This document shows positions 47,884-60,738 of a stretch of 64,000 nt of DNA, piece by piece. The notes under the pieces were generated by a model. The model had not been told where the DNA came from. It did no database searches and worked only from the letters and a program-made list of their open reading frames with translations. This DNA comes from Adiantum capillus-veneris (Eukaryota > Streptophyta > Polypodiopsida > Polypodiales > Pteridaceae), in NCBI GenBank assembly GCA_014529385.2, contig CM043944.1, forward strand, positions 73,213,884-73,277,883, read 5' to 3'. The first letter of the stretch is position 1. Each line of letters starts with the position of its first letter. A program made the translations under genes and the position numbers.

Positions 47884-50576
47884 TTGGACAATGAGTACCA
47901 ACCATTGATTAAGCGTAGTAAAACAAACACACATATACCTCCCGCTTCCATAGACACGCTCAGAGCTCAGGGAGCTAAACACATAGATATCTGGACGAGA
48001 GTCTCTCTCTACCCTAAGAATCCAATGACTAATGCGTCTCCACCTTTTTTCAATCCTACAAGCTTATTGACCTTTGCTGGTGACGGAGAAAAGGGCCTTC
48101 TGGGTTATTGTAAATCTCTTACAAGAGAAGCTGAAACTTACAAGGGCATTCTCCAAGCTCAACAATGTGAGATTGTTCACCTTTCACATTTACATTCTAC
48201 AGATCAGGTTACCATTTTGCCACACAAAACAGAGGTACAAGAACTGAAAGGAAAAGTGCGAAGTTGTCAAATGAAGGACACCATCTTGGGTGGTTGTATC
48301 CGAAAGAAGAAATTGCGCAATCTTGAAACATTGCAGGTTGCATCCGGAGGTCTCAAGAAAAGAATCTGAGCATTAAGGTGATGCTTCTTGGTTGGCTACA
48401 TTGTCTTAGTTAAGTAATCTTTTTGTTTTTTCTTGTTATGCATTGTTTTCATGTGCCTAAATAGTGTTAGTGAAGCAAATTTTCTGTTATTTACTTATGC
48501 ATTGTCTTCATGTAGAGATTCAATCTATCCTGACAAGGAAAACATTGACCCCAAAGCCAATATAGGAAAGAGATTGAAGCCACTTATAAGTAGAAGCCTG
48601 GCAGCAGATATAGTACATGACAAGAAGTTTAAGGTCCTACAACAAAATGTAGTGGACCGCTTTATTTCAGAGAACTCAGTGTCTGCAAAAGAGATACAAG
48701 GCACACTTGATTCACTTGGTGTAAGAAAAAGAGGATATTCGGCTATCCAAAAGTCTGTCTCATCCATCTTTGTTAAGAAGGGTATAAAATCCAAACTTCT
48801 ACCATCAGCCTCAAGTGTTTGGAAAGAGAGGCTTCAGCTTAACGAGGCACAGGGAGACTATCTTGGACAGCCCTTTCATATTAAAGCAACTTACAGTGGC
48901 CATGGAGCAAACATGGCATATGATGAGTTCAATAATATTTTTATGGACCTGCAGATGTTACAGAAGAGAATGGTGGAGTTTTACAACATCACATTTGAAG
49001 AGTCACGAGGGGTATTACATTTTGTGTTAAAGCTGGATGAGTGTGAGCTTGTTAAAGAGAAAAAGCTAGAGCGTGTTACTATTACTTTAATAAATAGAGC
49101 CCTCTCAAAGTGTCCCAGTGATGATCCTTTATATTTTAGTGTTCAATCAGAATCTAACATATGGTGGCTTGGTGCGTTTGAGGTAAGCGAGATTCTCAGG
49201 TAACCTCAAATGTTCACATCTACTTAAGTCTCATTTATTTTGTGTTGCAGGTAAAGAAAGAAGATCATGAGATTCTATATTGGGTGTTCCATCGAACTAA
49301 TATTCCGGAGGTGATTGATCGACAGACTAACCAGGGAGAGGTACTACGTCTAGATGGAAGGGGAGACTTTCAAGTTCAGTGGCATCTTGCAAGTGACCTC
49401 AAAACATTAAAGTGCATGTATAATTGTGGAATGGGTGCAATGGCAAAGTCACCGTGTTTGTTCCGCATGGAGCCTGCAAAGGTCATGGACCCAAAGTGGT
49501 GGAGAAAAGCTCCAACACGTCACATTGAGGATCCTGCTTTTCGACCGGTTTTGAAAATACCACTTGTGAATGTCCACATCTGTACAATGCATGCCCTTTG
49601 TAGAATTGTGGAGAAATTGGTTTACTTATATATCGGGTTTGCTTGGAAGATTAAGAACTCAGGAGAGCGACAAGTAGCCCTGCAGTGCTTAGAATTGGTA
49701 CTGTCGAATATGGGGCTTCATGGTGGCAATGTGAAAATCCAGCGGGATGAAAAGAGATCAACTGCTAAGAAGGATGTCCCATGTAAACCATCCATCGGTG
49801 GGGTGAAGGCGCGGAGGTTTTTATGTAAACCCCAAGGTACAAGAGATCTGAAGCTAACAAAACATGGAAAAATATATAACACATCTTATGTTAGCAAGGT
49901 AGAGTATCAGAGCTGGAAAAAGCTACATATTGCAGTCAAAGACCAAGAACCAACTACTCGTAACGCGAAGGCTGAGGTTTGGCGATCAATAGACATCCTA
50001 TTTTTGATGTGCGACAGAGATGACTGGTCACAAGGTGATATGAACAAGTTCAAGGAGAATCTCAACCTTCTCAAAAAATCATTTAAGACAGCATGGACAA
50101 ACACCCAGATTACTCACTACATGGTATTATCGTGTATTTGATTCTCTTTTATGTGCAACTATGTGAGTATAAAACATTCTAACTAATCTGTTTTCATATC
50201 CAGCACATCATCTTCAATCATTTACCATATTTTATACAAAAGTATGGGAACCCGGCAATATGGAATACCCAAGGGACGAAAAAGTCTCATTACATGGCGA
50301 GAAATGCTTATTTCAGGCACACACGACATGGTGGCTCTCGAGTCAAGGCTAACAGTTTGAGAGAACTATTTGAATGGTTCTATCGTAGAATCATTCATCG
50401 AATGCAGGCAAAAGAAGTCTTGGAAAATTCAACAACAGCACAAGCCATGAGACATTTACAACAACAAAAAGTTAAAAGATCAATGGCATACAACAACTCC
50501 GGAGCTCGTGAAAGTCAACGAAGGTGGAGAGAGACAATAGTGTATGTGAACCACAAGTGGAGAAAGATACTCTGAG
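47884..50576 (+). pseudogene. Transposase-like gene, copy C (near complete)
   Basis: Four exons inferred from splice sites conserved with copy B: to 48377 (donor AAG|GTGATG), about 48519-49183 (GAG|GTAAGC), 49251-50122 (ATG|GTATTA), 50204-50576; about 800 residues. Conserved blocks: 'YPKNPMTNASPPF', 'RKKKLRNLETLQVASGGLKK', 'KLDECELVKEKKLER' (about 49030-49075), 'IPLVNVHICTMHALCRIVEK' (about 49557-49615), 'GLHGGNVKIQRDEK' (about 49720), 'QITHYM', 'SHYMARNAYFRHTRHGG' (about 50288-50335). Only one stop is seen in the coding path (48367, CGA to TGA). The N-terminus has no ATG at the point where homology begins. I infer the transposase from presence in all three copies and the conserved acidic/His blocks; the family is not identified. 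Confidence 0.65.
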
Positions 50577-50638
50577 TGGATGACATTGTACAAAATTTAT
50601 GTAATACATGATCTTATACAATTGCTACTTGAAGTGTA

Positions 50639-51092
50639 TCAAGATTTTGAAGGTTCAATTTTGGTTTTTGGCACGTCACCCTTGTAACGAATCATGAGAT
50701 GTTTGCCATACTCTAAAAGTTCATCTGGGTTTTGTCTACCAAGAGCTAGTGCCATTGCTGTGTAGGTGTAGTAATATGCTGCCCGACCACCTGTATAGCC
50801 CGGGCAGTAACCAAAACAATCTCTAGCAAACACTTTGTCCACAAGAATGACTTTATCTGCACTTTTGGGCAGCACGGGTCCACCCAAGAAGCGTGATAGT
50901 GTCTTGAATGTGTAAGTTGCTATTGAACCCTCTTGTGACATGGAATTGTGAAAAACTACTATCGGCGACTTGCAAAGCTTTGAAAGGTATTGCGCTAGGG
51001 CCGCATCCCTTCCAAGATACTCTCGAGTCCGCCGCCAAAGGAATTCATCCTTGTCAGCAATCCAAGACTGCACATATCATGTCAGAGTAAGT

Positions 51093-51153
<61 letters not shown>

Positions 51154-52210
51154 TTACCATGAAGCTCTCATCTTGCAGAAAGAGGTTTTCCTGCCACAGG
51201 TCTACAGATGTAGTTGACCCCTGACCTGAATGGTTAAACCAATCCTCCACTTCTTTGTTACTTGTTGATGGTCTTAGGCTTTGTCTTATTGCTTGGAAGG
51301 TGGCTTCATCAGGCAGTGTCTCCTTGTATTTTTCAGCTTTATCAAAGCATCTTCGGAGGCATTGCATTGGATTGCTGGATGTTTCCATTGCCTCATCATC
51401 ACTACTATCCTCTAAAACAAATCCACTCCTCTCCTCTTGGACTCTGGAAATAATATCCAGGGAGAAATCCTCCCTTAAATAAAAGATGCTTTGCACATCA
51501 TGTAAAAAGATATAGGTCCTATCTCCAATCCTGAAGTTAGGCATATCAGGCAGCATCATTTGAGCATGCTTCTCAGTGAAGTTACTGACATCCAAAGGAA
51601 GTTTGATTTCTGTGGTTTTCACAGAGAGCATCTTACTTCTTTGTACTTCAATTGCCGCAACCTCAAGGTCGACTATATCTTCAACCTCCTTGACTTCTTG
51701 TATATGAGTTGTCTCCTCGCATTCTTCATCTGGTGCTGCATCCTGCTCCTCTAACACCTCATCAGGATTCTGCATGAGGAATCCAAACAGGTTGTTCAGG
51801 TAAATCATAAAGCCAAAGGATTCCTGAATGAGTTTGCATTCTTTTTGGTGCAAAGGGCAGGCTGAATGTCAGTAAGAAGGTGGTAATTCCCTATACTTCT
51901 TCAGTCCTTGTCCCTTTCCACCACAGTCATTTAAATGCACAAGAGTCATAGTGGGCAGAACAACCCTCCCTAACTACACCATCACTTCAAACTTATCTCT
52001 GTAGGACTGCAAGAATTCACTGTGCTGAGCTAACAGGTCTTCAATGTCAAACTTTGGGTTAAACATAGAATGAACTAGATCAAACTTGTCCCCAGCACCA
52101 CAAGATGCTGCAAAATCAAATAGCCTCTCATCAGTTGCAGCTGGGTCTTCCAGAGAAGACACATCCTCTTTGGCTTTACCTTTAGTTGCACAGGGATTGC
52201 TTTCTGGCAC
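50639..52210 (-). pseudogene. Conserved element gene 2, copy C
   Basis: Minus strand exons: about 52210-51880 ('ERLFDFAASCGAGDKFDLVH', stop after FEVMV near 51974), 51768-51158 (acidic start 'LEEQDAAPDEECEE', then 'FYLREDFSLDIISRVQEE'), and 51067-50639 ('WRRTREYLGRDAALAQYL', 'VILVDKVFARDCFGYCPGY'). The intron between the last two (51157-51068) is almost pure (CT)n(GT)n. The stop is only 63 bp from the end of the transposase-like gene, an end-to-end pair. No known domain; conserved in three copies, so presumably important to the element. Confidence 0.55.
51068..51157 (-). repeat. Microsatellite intron of gene 2
   Basis: Donor GTAACTCTCTC, then CT and GT dinucleotide repeats, then CACTTACTCTGAC...GTGCAG acceptor. 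About 60 of 90 bp are dinucleotide repeat. Confidence 0.7.
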
Positions 52211-52499
52211 ATCTGCATCATCTGAGAAGTCTATATTCGTCTTTCTTGTATTTTTCTTGACAAGTACTGTACAGGGTGAGGGACCCTTGTAGGGTGAGGG
52301 ATCCTCTTAGCCTGGTGACCTCTCTGATTGATCTTCACCAATTGACTCTTCTTCAGATATGTCCTGACAAAAGTCAACAGTTCTTTTGGCAGAAACATTA
52401 AGCAACTGAGCCTGCAAAGGTTGAAATCCTGGCACAAGCTCTGGGTCTGGTTTCAGCCTCTTCTGCCTACTGGACCTTAATCCTATTCATCAGGAAACA

Positions 52500-54760
<2,261 letters not shown>

Positions 54761-54781
54761 CCTCTATTTGTATACAGTGAA

Positions 54782-55216
54782 ATGGCTAGAACAAAAGCCA
54801 CTGCAAGGAAGGCAGGCAAAGGACCAGGATTAGCAGCTAAGGCAAGTAGCAGATCTGCAACCCCAAAGAAGAGACCTGGAAAACCCAATAAAATTCTGAA
54901 AGGTCCAAGGGTGAAGAAGTTACAAACCTGCATGGGACTTTTCAGAGAAATCAGAAAGGCACAGAAATGTGTAGATTTATGCATACCAAAGCTGCCCTTT
55001 CAGAGGATGGTGAGCATATGTGAAGAAGCTACATGGGGCACCAAAAGGTGGAAGGTGGTGGCATTGATGGCTCTACAAGAAGCAGCAGAGGACTTCCTAT
55101 TGAAGTACTTCAGTGACATCACCATTGTTGCAGCCCATGCCCACAGGGTTACTATAATGGACAAAGATAGTGAGACTCTAAAAAGAATAAGGTGGAGGTA
55201 TGACAAACTACTGGTC
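54782..55216 (+). other. H3-like histone-fold domain, copy C
   Basis: Compared with canonical H3 (from knowledge of the family), the tail keeps A1 R2 T3 K4, T6 A7 R8 K9 but has Ala at position 10 instead of Ser; the rest of the tail is diverged and Lys/Pro/Ser-rich. Histone-fold helices 1-3 are recognisable: alpha-N/alpha-1 'REIRKAQK...IPKLPFQRMV', alpha-2 'ALMALQEAAEDFLLKYF', loop 2/alpha-3 'AAHAHRVTIMDKD'. This similarity is far beyond chance. Sites for H4 pairing appear broadly kept, but extra Trp residues and the long C-terminal fusion make it an unusual nucleosome subunit or a mimic. Confidence 0.88.
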
Positions 55217-55900
55217 CCCAATGTCTGCAGGGATAAGAAAATGAGGGAAATTTTGTTATACCCCCCTGAGCTAGTGCCACAACTCACAGTTGTAGATGTC
55301 ACACATGATGTGAATACAAGGGCAAGGGCAGAGACTATTGCTCGCCAAACAGAGGACATGAGGGAAGCAGAGCTTAACGAGAAAGCAAAAATAGCAGTGG
55401 AGTCCCAGAGGCAAACAGAATGCAATGTGACCCTGTCCATAGAGGCAAGCAATCAAGAAACTATACTTTCAATGAAGGATGGTTTGCTTGCAGAGATACC
55501 ATTTGTAGATGGAGCCAGAAAGCTAGCTCTGGAAAAAGTGGACATTAATTTATTGCAGAATCCAGATGCTCAAATTTCAGACACAATTATCTATGCTTGT
55601 CTTAAGTAAGTGTTACTATCTTGCTAGCTTTGAAAACTCGGATAATAGGTTTGCTAACTCAGGTATACTCTCTGCAGCTTGATCAAAAGTCAACTCCCAC
55701 TGCACACCCACATGGAGGTGTTTCTTCTTGATCCACAAATGTCAGTGATTATTAGATAGAAGAACAGTCCATCTGGGACCTTTGAGAGTTGGTTTCTCCA
55801 CTGTGCTATGCTGGAAGTTACTGTCATCATCTTTCCATATGAGAACAACCATCACTGGAGTCTCATATGCCTTGATGTTGACCAACCAGCAGTGTGGGTG

Positions 55901-55905
55901 TTCAA
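55901..55905. repeat. Target-site duplication left of solo LTR
   Basis: TTCAA, repeated exactly at 56672-56676. Confidence 0.88.
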
Positions 55906-56671
55906 TGTTAGGAAATAAGACGTAGCTAAATAGATAATTGAGTAGATTACTTAATGGAGAGAGACAGATTTATATACACGAGATTATAGAGTAGAGAGAG
56001 AGAGAGAGAGAGAGAGTACACACAATATACGTGGTTCACCCAATGTGGGTTACGTCCACGGGAAAGCAGCCACTCAATGGCTTTAGTACTTCAAAACAAG
56101 AAGTAGTTTACAAAGGGATTATACCCTTAATGGAGCTCCCACCTTGCTTCACTCTCACCACCTCACACTCACCTTGTTGCATCAACTTCACACTATGAAA
56201 TGTGTGTAGAAATGGCCTCCTTTTATAGGCCAAAAGGGTTGCCCTCTCTTATGAGAGACAGCCATGTGTAGCCGCCCTTGTGCGAATAAGTCCAAATCGG
56301 ACCCTCCAATCCGCCCATGTGTGGCCGCCCTTGAGAAGACAAGTCCGCTTTTGAATTCGGCCACCGGCCACCGGCCATTGACTTCCGACCACCGGCCACC
56401 GGCCAACCGACCGGTTGTTTTCCGACCACTTTTCGGCCGCCGTCCGGTCATAATATTCCGACGAAAAAGAATATTCCGACGAAAAAAAAGTCTCGGGGGC
56501 CTCCGCCCCCGAGGCCTTTAAAGTTGCCCCTGATTCTTGTTCGTGAAAATTTTGGTTTCCAGTGAGTGATTTTCCTTCACGCACGATGGCTTCTCCTCAT
56601 AATGGGGGCCTTACAAATGTGCGCTTTTACCACAGAAAATTACAAGGGTAAATCAGGCTCCATACTTAACA
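55906..56671 (-). mobile_element. Solo LTR of the Ty1-copia family
   Basis: 766 bp, the inverse complement of the LTR at 3023-3784 (starts TGTTAGGAAATAAG, ends CTTAACA). It has TTCAA duplications and no internal region, so it arose by LTR-LTR recombination. It splits the Ulp1 domain right after the WVFN strand. Confidence 0.95.
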
Positions 56672-57786
56672 TTCAATTCAATAAAAGGAACCCAGGCTGT
56701 AATTGTTATGTATCAGAAAGTGTTTCTTATAGATATCCATGTAAATTTGAAGCCTCAAGCTAACATCTTGATACTGCTTTGTGTAGTTGTATAAAGAGGT
56801 TGTTGCTTGCCTATGGCAAGCTATGTGGAAGGTATGAACTATACAAGGCCCCAATCAAAGATGTACCTGTCCCAAATCAAACCGATGGAAATTCTTGCGG
56901 TTGGAGATGTCTTCTCCATGCAGAATATGTCCTGCAAAGCTACTTTGCATTAAAACCTTTCATGACTAAGGTAACCATTTGGCAATGCATTCAGTCAGTT
57001 TTGGTTTAGTTTATAGAAGAATTCTCACCATGTGGTCTTTCAATTTTGCAGAGTGCTTTAAAAAACTACACATATGATTATTTGCAAAGATACCAGGTAA
57101 GTTTAATACAACACCTGCTTACTATGTCTAGCTTCAGAGAGCCTGAAGATAGCGGCTTGGATGACCGCACTATTGATATGACAATACATGACGTGCCACC
57201 ACAATAAACCCCTGCATCCGATACAGTGGAATCACAACGGGCCGAGGGGGTCATATCAACAGAAGATGAAAGAGCCGAGGATGAGGAAAGGTCAGATGAG
57301 CATATGGAAGGTGCTAGTGTACAACCAGAGGAGACAATGAAAGAGCCAAGTCAGCCAGTGGAGGAGCCAAAAGAGCCTATGGATGAAACCCAAGATGAGG
57401 AAAGCAGGCCTATAGATGAGCAAAAGGATATGGATGAGGAAAGCAGGCCGAGGGATGAGCAAACTGATATGGATCAAGCAAGGATGGATGAGGCAAGAAT
57501 GTATGAGGCAAGCTGGTCAACCGAGGCAGAGGAAAAGACCTTGGAGGAAACCTTGAGTGAGACAGAAAGAGCCATGGGGGAGACCCCTGATGAAGATGTG
57601 AATGATGACTATGAAGATGTGAATGATGAAGCTAAAGCAGAGGAGAGCAACAACGACATCAACACTACAGAGACCCAATATGGACCCTTGCTACCTGTAG
57701 ATACGGTTGTTCTAGTAATGTCTATTCAAGTATGGAAAAATATGTTCAGCTTCTAACTACTTATATGTACTTGTCAACTTTTACAG

Positions 57787-58350
57787 AGGTTGATTATTTT
57801 GGACCTCAATGGATTGCTGCTGATGCGCGTGCCTCTCGGTGACACAGAACCCTTTGAGGATTTGCAAACGTTTCGGATGGGAACTTGTCGAGTCGTGGTT
57901 TGTCCAGGAACCAAGGAATTTATTCAGTTTCTTCTTCCGCGCTTTCGAGTTGCCATATGGTCTTCAATGCAAAGGCAAAACTTGTTGCCACTAGTTACAA
58001 TAGTTTGCAGTGTATGCGGCGCTCACACGTCAGATTTTGCCTTTTTGTATGATCAAAGAAAATGCGTTACCGTCGAGGGCCACTACCACCCTAAAAAACC
58101 ACACTTACCTCTTTTGTACAAACCGTTTAGCCAAATCGGTGTACCCTTTGATGCAACTAATACACTACTTATTGATGATACTCCTGAAAAGGGAGAACTA
58201 AATCCGCCGGGAACAACTATCTCACCACCTTCTTTCGAGGGGCATTCCTTCCATTTTTACCTTGAAGACATTCTGATTCCATACTTACAGAAATTGTATC
58301 TCAGTCCATTGTTCACAGACGAGTTTGTACTTTCTAATGAATTAAGATGA
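57787..58350 (+). CDS. FCP1/NIF-type HAD phosphatase domain, likely last exon of the H3-Ulp1 gene
   Basis: The frame opens at acceptor TTTACAG (ending 57786) and runs to TGA 58348-58350, about 187 residues. HAD motif I is LDLNGLL (nucleophile Asp kept, second Asp replaced by Asn, as in several plant NIF-like proteins). 'RFRVAIWSSM' matches the FCP1 'WS' motif II region; 'LLIDDTPEKGELNPPGT' is the DD motif IV and following loop typical of NLI-interacting-factor/CTD phosphatases. Such enzymes remove phosphate from Ser/Thr, classically on RNA polymerase II. It follows the acidic linker frame with a donor-like GT after 57707-57720, so one spliced fusion protein is likely, but it could be a separate gene. 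The frame is intact. Confidence 0.75.
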   Translation, partial: RLIILDLNGLLLMRVPLGDTEPFEDLQTFRMGTCRVVVCPGTKEFIQFLLPRFRVAIWSSMQRQNLLPLVTIVCSVCGAHTSDFAFLYDQRKCVTVEGHYHPKKPHLPLLYKPFSQIGVPFDATNTLLIDDTPEKGELNPPGTTISPPSFEGHSFHFYLEDILIPYLQKLYLSPLFTDEFVLSNELR

Positions 58351-58380
58351 CTCTTCTATCATGTCTTTGTCTTGTCTAAC

Positions 58381-58383
<3 letters not shown>

Positions 58384-58459
<76 letters not shown>
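58384..58459. repeat. (GA)n microsatellite
   Basis: 76 bp of GA just after the HAD domain stop. Confidence 0.95.
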
Positions 58460-58463
<4 letters not shown>

Positions 58464-58582
58464 ACATGGTAAAGAAATATATTTCAAGCACACTTATTCA
58501 CAGGGCACAATTGACAAATGAGCTCAAAAAACTTCATGTATTGAAAGTCATTTGTATACACTTGGGTTCACAAGAATATCTG

Positions 58583-60038
58583 TTACATTGGCACTACTTC
58601 AACCTGACCATCCAACTCTTTGCACAAAATATCTTTTTCCCTTCGCCACATCACCTTACGGCTAGCTAGGAAAAAGGAAAAATCTGATAGGTCCCTATCC
58701 ATTGACTCTTCAATTATGTCATGCCGCAACTGCTGAAGAGTGCATAGCTCCCTTATTGTAACCACCAACAGTAGGCCATGCTCTTTATCAATCACTTCCA
58801 CATCCACAGCAGGATTATCTTCCAAACCTGCAGAAACCTGGTCCATAGGAATGTACTTACCATTGAGCATTTGTGATGGCATATACCAAAACGAGAGTAA
58901 CAGTGATTGGCTTGCAATCATGTACTTGACAACTAGAGTATCAAGTGCGACCTCGCACCGTAAGCCAATCTCTTCCTTTACATATCGTCCTCTGTCAAGA
59001 AGTTTGTCACAGGATGACTGCTGAAATGACTTGCACATGAACATAGTTTTCGTAACACGGATGTTGTAGCTATGAAACAACTCTATGAAGAGTGCAACAG
59101 GACAAAAGTTTGCAATTCTAACCAGTTTGGTGGGAATAGAGCTACGTAGAGACCTTTGTATATCCTTGTAGAGCTTACTTTGCATTGCCTCCACCATTGT
59201 TTCCTCGGGAACTGGCCAGTCCACAGTGTTCCAATCGGTTGGTAGAGGCACTTTCACCAACATGCCATTCTTATTCCCTGAGCTGAGTTGGTAGAAGTGG
59301 TCATAAAAAAATATTCCTTCATCAGCCAGGCTTTTGCTGCTCCTCCCTGAATACTGTAGAGAACCAATGTGGGCATGAACAACAAGGAAGAGGCCTATTA
59401 TGCACTCCACAGGCTCCCATTGCTCATAAGAAGAGGGTTAAACATCTGCAATATATATAAGAAGAGTTAAACTAAGAGTATCAATAAGTAAAAATGACAA
59501 ATCTAATGTAATTGAGCTGTGCAGAATGGAGACATTGCTCATAAGAAGAGGGAGAAACATTGCAAAATATATAAGAAAAGTTATAATGAGAGTATCAGTA
59601 AGTTCAGATGTCAAGAGTACTTACAGATCAAATGAAGTTCAGATGTCAAGAGTACTTACAATTGCAACGTGGTTGATGTATATCTGATACATTTCCACCG
59701 TTTGCTATCACGTCTGGATGGGTAAACACATGCTGAACAAGAACTTCCTTTATAGATCTTTTGCCGATTTCAACTTTGAAATCCAACACTCTGGCCTTCC
59801 ATGCTGAGCGGTAAACGTTGATACCACTAGACCTCTTGGGTCTTCTTGGTTGCATGAGGACCCATGAACCTTTGTTTATCCTTTGTCCAACCCATTGGTT
59901 CTCTGCACTTATTGAAGTTGATATTGTAATTGAGGATATGCTACTACTTGGCCTTATAGGCAAAGTGCACCTGTTGGTTGTTGGTGTGAGAGACAGTAAA
60001 CACCTGGAGCTTCTTGGGCGAGAAGACGTGGAAGCCAT
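58583..60038 (-). pseudogene. Unknown two-exon gene of element C
   Basis: Minus strand. Exon 1 from ATG 60038 to donor GTAAGT at 59659 (Ser/Arg-rich start, then 'ENQWVGQRINKGSWVLMQPR' and 'EVLVQHVFTHPDV'). Exon 2 from about 59445 to 58583, about 280 residues, with 'WEPVECIIGLFLVVHAHIG', 'ANFCPVALFIELFHSYN', Cys-containing 'FMCKSFQQSSC', and a charged C-terminus. A stop at the start of exon 2 (TAA, CAA expected) suggests damage. No recognised domain; conserved hydrophobic and Cys positions suggest a folded enzyme or structural protein. It lies convergent to the HAD domain and closest to the right terminus. Confidence 0.5.
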
Positions 60039-60392
60039 AGCTTTCAGAGAAAAGCTTTAGTAGAGGGAGATTCACTTTGAAAGCATTCTAATGGAGGGAA
60101 AGTGTTTTAGAATTCCAATATCTTGTGCGGGCTTAGTGGTCACCCTCCAGTACGTTAATGACCATAAGAGAATATCAGAAGTGCGACCACTGGCAAGCAC
60201 CTAACAGCTCGGTAAAAAGAAGGAAATTATGATGCCACAATCCTAGATTCGTCAAAGTTTTATGCTATTTTCCTACTTTTTGAGTCTTTCCACGTACTTT
60301 CCTACGTAACGTAGCCTTCGTGCTCATTGGACGCGCTCTATTTTTCTCTCTCTTCATATGGCCCTCCAAATGACCTCCGAAATTTCCTAATG

Positions 60393-60545
60393 GCCCGGAT
60401 GCGGTCCTGCTGGCGTTGCGGGAGTATACCTTGGAAAGGCATCACCACTGTCCTAAGATTCTTCTAGTTGTTCTACAAAACCCTGAGGGAGGTTCTGAAA
60501 AAACTGTTGGTTAAATAGACTAGATGGACATGCCTAAAAAGCAGA
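60393..60545 (-). pseudogene. Gene 3 of element B-D, 5' side of the interrupted exon
   Basis: Minus strand from an acceptor-like TTTTAG near 60540: 'CPSSLFNQQFFQNLPQGFVE' (to about 60460), a stop (TAG, CAG expected), then 'RYTPATPAGPHPG' up to the edge of element C. Together with 47524-46956 this looks like one exon chain cut by the element. Confidence 0.55.
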
Positions 60546-60738
60546 GCGTGGGTTCTGGCTTATGAATGGTCTATGAGGGGTGGTACCGCCATGCAGTTTC
60601 ATGAGAGGTAGACATGGAAGAGAGAAGCAATGGTACCAACCCCCCTAGGTGATAGGAGCGAACGACATGACAGTTAGGACCGCATGGACTTAAACATCTC
60701 CTTCACATTGGTATTTTGTTGCAGGGGATGCAAACCTG

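Larger units (their letters stand above)
54782..57725 (+). pseudogene. Histone H3-like domain fused to Ulp1-type protease and acidic linker, copy C
   Basis: ATG 54782 follows a (GA)n leader. Residues 1-10 are MARTKATARK; residues about 55-145 follow H3 order: FREIRK, KLPFQR (near 54990), ALMALQEAAEDFL (about 55062-55100), AHAHRVTIM.KD (about 55135-55170), RIR. A 130-residue charged extension follows (exon 1 ends 55605, GTAAGT donor). Exon 2 (55678 onward) leads to NHHWSLICLD (His near 55852) and WVFNS, the Ulp1/C48 His strand; exon 3 (56787-56970) has QTDGNSCGWRC with the catalytic Cys codon 56896-56898; exon 4 is 57052-57096; then an acidic Glu/Asp-rich region (57132-57725). C48 proteases cut SUMO or similar. 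The triad Asp is Asn here. Breaks: stop 55757-55759, solo LTR at 55906, stop 57205-57207. Confidence 0.85.

Noticed and set aside
54782-55216. Ordinary host histone H3 or CENH3 gene
   Set aside because: The core is far too diverged for canonical H3, the protein continues into a long extension and a Ulp1 domain, and it lies between transposon termini with a second copy in the same context.
54782-58350. Endogenised giant-virus segment (such viruses can encode histones)
   Set aside because: No viral polymerase, capsid or other core gene is present; a transposase-like gene and inverted termini fit a transposon better. It remains a possible ultimate source of the domain.
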